A stretch of 64,000 nt of DNA from Acidobacteriota bacterium. GTDB taxonomy: Bacteria > Pseudomonadota > Alphaproteobacteria > Caulobacterales > Hyphomonadaceae. The notes under the pieces were generated by a model. It was not told where the DNA came from and did not search any database. It was given only the letters and a program-made list of their open reading frames with translations. The stretch spans positions 744,001-808,000 of the forward strand of contig JADJRB010000001.1 in assembly GCA_016712445.1 (NCBI GenBank). The letters are read 5' to 3'. The translations under genes were made by a program, and so were the position numbers. Below, piece by piece: positions 60,065 to 64,000 of the stretch (position 1 is its first letter; each line of letters opens with the position of its first letter).

Positions 60065-61311
60065 GTCCGGTAGGCGCCGTTGATGTCGACATAGCCATGC
60101 GTCAGGTCGCAGGTCCACACGGTCCACGCCATGCCGCCGACACCCAGGTCGACGCGGATCGTGAACTCGGACTTGGCGAACACGGCACTCGCGGCCGCCT
60201 CGTCATAGTCGGGCGCGCGGGCGCCATCCTTCGCTACCTGCACATCGTCGAACCAGACGGCGAGATATTCGGTATCGACCGGCTCGAACGCCTTGCCGAC
60301 CGCCATCACCACGCGGCCCCAGTTGGCGTCGCCCGCCGCCATCGCCGTTTTGATCAGCGGCGAGTTGGCAATCGACTCCGCCACAATCTTGGCTGAGAGG
60401 TGCGCCACCGCGCCTTCGACGCGGACGGTGACAAACTTGCTCGCCCCTTCCCCATCCTTGACGATCTGGTGGGCGAGGTCGAGGCAGACGGTCTTCAGCG
60501 CATGAGCGAAGGCCGGGAACCGCGGATCCTCCCGGCTTTCGATCGGGATGTCTCCTGTCGCGCCTGTCGCGAACACCATCAGCGTGTCGGACGTCGACGT
60601 GTCGCCGTCCACCGTGATCGAGTTGAACGTCTCGTCCGTGATGTCCTCGAGGATGTCCTGCAACACTGCCGGCGCAATCGGCGCATCGGTGAACACATAG
60701 GACAGCATCGTCGCCATGTTCGGCGCGATCATGCCCGAGCCCTTGGCGATCCCGGCGAAGTTCGTCGGCACGCCGGCGAGATCGACCGTGATCCCTGCGC
60801 CCTTGGCGTAGGTGTCGGTCGTCATGAACGCGCGCGCCAGTTTCTCCCAGTCCGGCGCAGCCAGCTTCGCAGCCAGCTCGGGCACGAACGCGCCAACATA
60901 GTTCGGGTCCGCCAGCGGCTCGCCGATGACACCGGTCGCGGCGAGGAAGCAGTGCTCCCGCGCGACGCCGAGCCGGTCTTCCAGTGCCTTCAAGGTTGCC
61001 TCATTCTTCAGCACGCCCTTCGGCCCGGTGAACGCGTTCGAGTTTCCCGAGTTGACCACCAGAGCCGCCGCCTTGCCGCCGCCCTTCTCCAGCGCCTCGC
61101 GGCACCAGCGCACATCCGCCGACGCGGTCAGCGAGCGCGTGTAGACGCCGGCGCACGTCGTGCCCGGATCGAACACGGCCAGGAAGACGTCATCCCGCTC
61201 GATGCCCCGGCGCGCATAGAATCCGCGGCTGCCGGTGGCCGTGCGCACGCCGCGCACCTCCGGCAAGGTCGGGAAAGCGGCAGGCGCGAAGGGCGAAGGC
61301 TTCAGGTTCAC
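60061..61311 (-). CDS. argJ: Bifunctional ornithine acetyltransferase / N-acetylglutamate synthase
   Basis: 416 aa, full length. The self-cleavage site is A200-T201 in APNMATMLSYV; T201 becomes the nucleophile. VNSGNSNAFTG and KGSGMIAPNM are further landmarks. It recycles the acetyl group in arginine synthesis by transferring it from N-acetylornithine to glutamate. It overlaps both neighbours by 4 bp (parvulin upstream, mutT downstream), so the three are one operon. Confidence 0.96.
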   Translation of the reverse strand: MNLKPSPFAPAAFPTLPEVRGVRTATGSRGFYARRGIERDDVFLAVFDPGTTCAGVYTRSLTASADVRWCREALEKGGGKAAALVVNSGNSNAFTGPKGVLKNEATLKALEDRLGVAREHCFLAATGVIGEPLADPNYVGAFVPELAAKLAAPDWEKLARAFMTTDTYAKGAGITVDLAGVPTNFAGIAKGSGMIAPNMATMLSYVFTDAPIAPAVLQDILEDITDETFNSITVDGDTSTSDTLMVFATGATGDIPIESREDPRFPAFAHALKTVCLDLAHQIVKDGEGASKFVTVRVEGAVAHLSAKIVAESIANSPLIKTAMAAGDANWGRVVMAVGKAFEPVDTEYLAVWFDDVQVAKDGARAPDYDEAAASAVFAKSEFTIRVDLGVGGMAWTVWTCDLTHGYVDINGAYRT

Positions 61312-62228
61312 AGGTCATCATCTCCGGGTGAAGGGGGCAGGATCGGCGCGGCAGGCTCCGTGGTGGGCACATACACCTGTCCGCTGCCTTGTTCGATGGA
61401 CGCTTCCGTGCGCAGTCGCCGCAGGATCCGGCTGACCTCGTTGAGCGTCAGGAAGGTCGCGATCTCGGGGCGCATCTCGTCGCGCGTCTTCGGCGGCTCG
61501 GTGCGCCGCTTCTTGACCTTCAGGATGTGCCATCCCTCCGCCGTCTCGAACGGCGGCGACACTTCGCCCTCCGGCGTGTTGGCGATCACCACCGGATAGG
61601 GATCGGCCATGTCGTTCGGCGCCACATAACCGAGGTCGCCGTTTTCCATGCGCGTGCGCGTGTCCTTGGAATTGTTGAACACCAGGCTTTCGAACGTCTC
61701 TCCCTGCTCGATCCGCTTGAACAGCGCATCGGCCTCATCCTTCGTATCGACGAGAATATGGGCGATCGACACCTGGTCATTCGCCTGCTGCAGGCGCACT
61801 TGCTCGCTGTACATCCTGTCGATGGCCTCTTCGGTCACCTCCTGGGCCACCAGGCTCTCGACCAGCAGGTTCCCGAGGATGCGCTCACGCGCCATCTCCA
61901 GCCGCCGCTGGCCGGCCGGATCACGGTCCAACTGGCGCTTCTGGGCCTCCTGGGCCATCAGTTTCTGGTCGATCAGCTGGTCCAGCACGAGGCGGAAGGC
62001 GTCCTCATCGGCATCGAAGGGCGTGCCGGCGCTGACCAGCCCGCGCGCCACCGCTTCCAGCTCCACATCGCCCTCGAACACGGGTTCACCGTTCACATAA
62101 GCTGCGACCGTTTGGTCCGCGACCGGAATTTCGGCGGTACGCGTCTGGGGCTGTCCACACCCGGCCAACCAGCCCGCCAGCGCCAATGCCGCCAAATGCG
62201 CGGGAGAAATCAATGGCCTGGCACGCAT
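61308..62228 (-). CDS. Parvulin-type peptidylprolyl isomerase lipoprotein
   Basis: 306 aa from ATG 62228, giving a signal peptide with lipobox LAGC at residue 24. An alternative ATG at 62261 also has a good ribosome site but would make the signal peptide long. An N-terminal SurA-like helical part (GDVELEAVARGL ... RILGNLLVESLVAQEVTEEAID) is followed by a parvulin domain: VSIAHILVDTKDEADALFKRIEQGETFESLV, GDLGYV and FETAEGWHILKVKKRR. It is a periplasmic folding factor. It is first in the parvulin-argJ-mutT operon and divergent from secA. Confidence 0.92.
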   Translation of the reverse strand: MRARPLISPAHLAALALAGWLAGCGQPQTRTAEIPVADQTVAAYVNGEPVFEGDVELEAVARGLVSAGTPFDADEDAFRLVLDQLIDQKLMAQEAQKRQLDRDPAGQRRLEMARERILGNLLVESLVAQEVTEEAIDRMYSEQVRLQQANDQVSIAHILVDTKDEADALFKRIEQGETFESLVFNNSKDTRTRMENGDLGYVAPNDMADPYPVVIANTPEGEVSPPFETAEGWHILKVKKRRTEPPKTRDEMRPEIATFLTLNEVSRILRRLRTEASIEQGSGQVYVPTTEPAAPILPPSPGDDDL

Positions 62229-62415
62229 CGCGCCCCCCCTCAGAGACTGAGGGCGCCTCATTGACACCCTCTGGCGGCGTTCTTAAGTCTGCCCCGCGTG
62301 CTGGTCGAGTAGTTTCAGCCAGGCAAAGCGCGGTGGGATAGCGGATCAGATTCCTGTAGGCTCCGGTTCAGGATCGCCCCCGTACATCCTTACAAACTGT
62401 TTGGTGCTGCCTCAT

Positions 62416-64000
<1,585 letters not shown>

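Overview
This window is a GC-rich chromosomal segment from an alphaproteobacterium. The best guess is Caulobacterales, family Hyphomonadaceae (Hyphomonas-like); the family-level placement is inference. Support comes from alphaproteobacterial marker genes and gene orders: COQ9 divergent from rpsU, a DUF2794 protein, an aa3-type oxidase subunit IV, a comF-grxC-DUF1178 run, a parvulin-argJ-mutT run divergent from secA, and a direct-repeat SOS box of the alphaproteobacterial LexA type. There is no phage, insertion sequence, integron or CRISPR array. The region is core-like and densely packed, and no gap between genes exceeds about 250 bp.

Layout. 1-3.4 kb: succinate dehydrogenase operon (sdhC end, sdhD, sdhA, an unusual 98-aa gene, sdhB). 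3.4-9.5 kb, minus strand: purA, a PagL-like lipid A deacylase, a flavodoxin-fold protein, and a serine operon serC-GNAT-serA with a candidate leader RNA. 9.7-16.7 kb: oxidoreductases and small regulators (FAD oxidase, TauD dioxygenase, lysoplasmalogenase, YkvA, SDR, DUF4199 with a membrane LuxR protein, GFA, MaoC, nitroreductase). 16.8-23.8 kb: envelope and protease block with an L,D-transpeptidase, a PadR-HAAS-M23 operon and a divergent tricorn-like protease. A PadR-type palindrome and a second matching site lie between padR and the tricorn gene. 23.9-26.5 kb: two VWA proteins (one exported, one cytosolic) and a desaturase. 26.7-30.6 kb: a membrane protein with a primase-like zinc motif, then epmB, epmA and efp, a complete EF-P beta-lysylation module. 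30.9-35.8 kb: signalling genes (PilZ, OmpR-type regulator, multi-PAS hybrid kinase, sigma-factor-like protein). 36 kb: tRNA-Arg(ACG).

36.1-49.6 kb: trypsin-like lipoprotein, P1 peptidase, gamma-glutamyltransferase, thymidine kinase, rhodanese, ferredoxin-NADP reductase, hydrolase, dsbD with a redoxin, SapC and DUF885. 49.6-53.3 kb: a small unknown gene under a triple-GTTC SOS box, DUF2794, COQ9/rpsU (rpsU appears to start at ATA) and an M61 peptidase. 53.5-59.7 kb: an unknown gene with an in-frame TGA near its start, an ABC-2 exporter, coxIV, DUF1178, grxC, comF, a methyltransferase and an orphan Flp pilin. 59.7-64 kb: mutT, argJ, a parvulin lipoprotein and the 5' part of secA.

The most interesting items are the SOS-controlled 113-aa protein, the PadR/HAAS/M23/tricorn divergon with visible operators, the primase-zinc-finger membrane protein, the ATA-initiated rpsU, and the paired VWA proteins.
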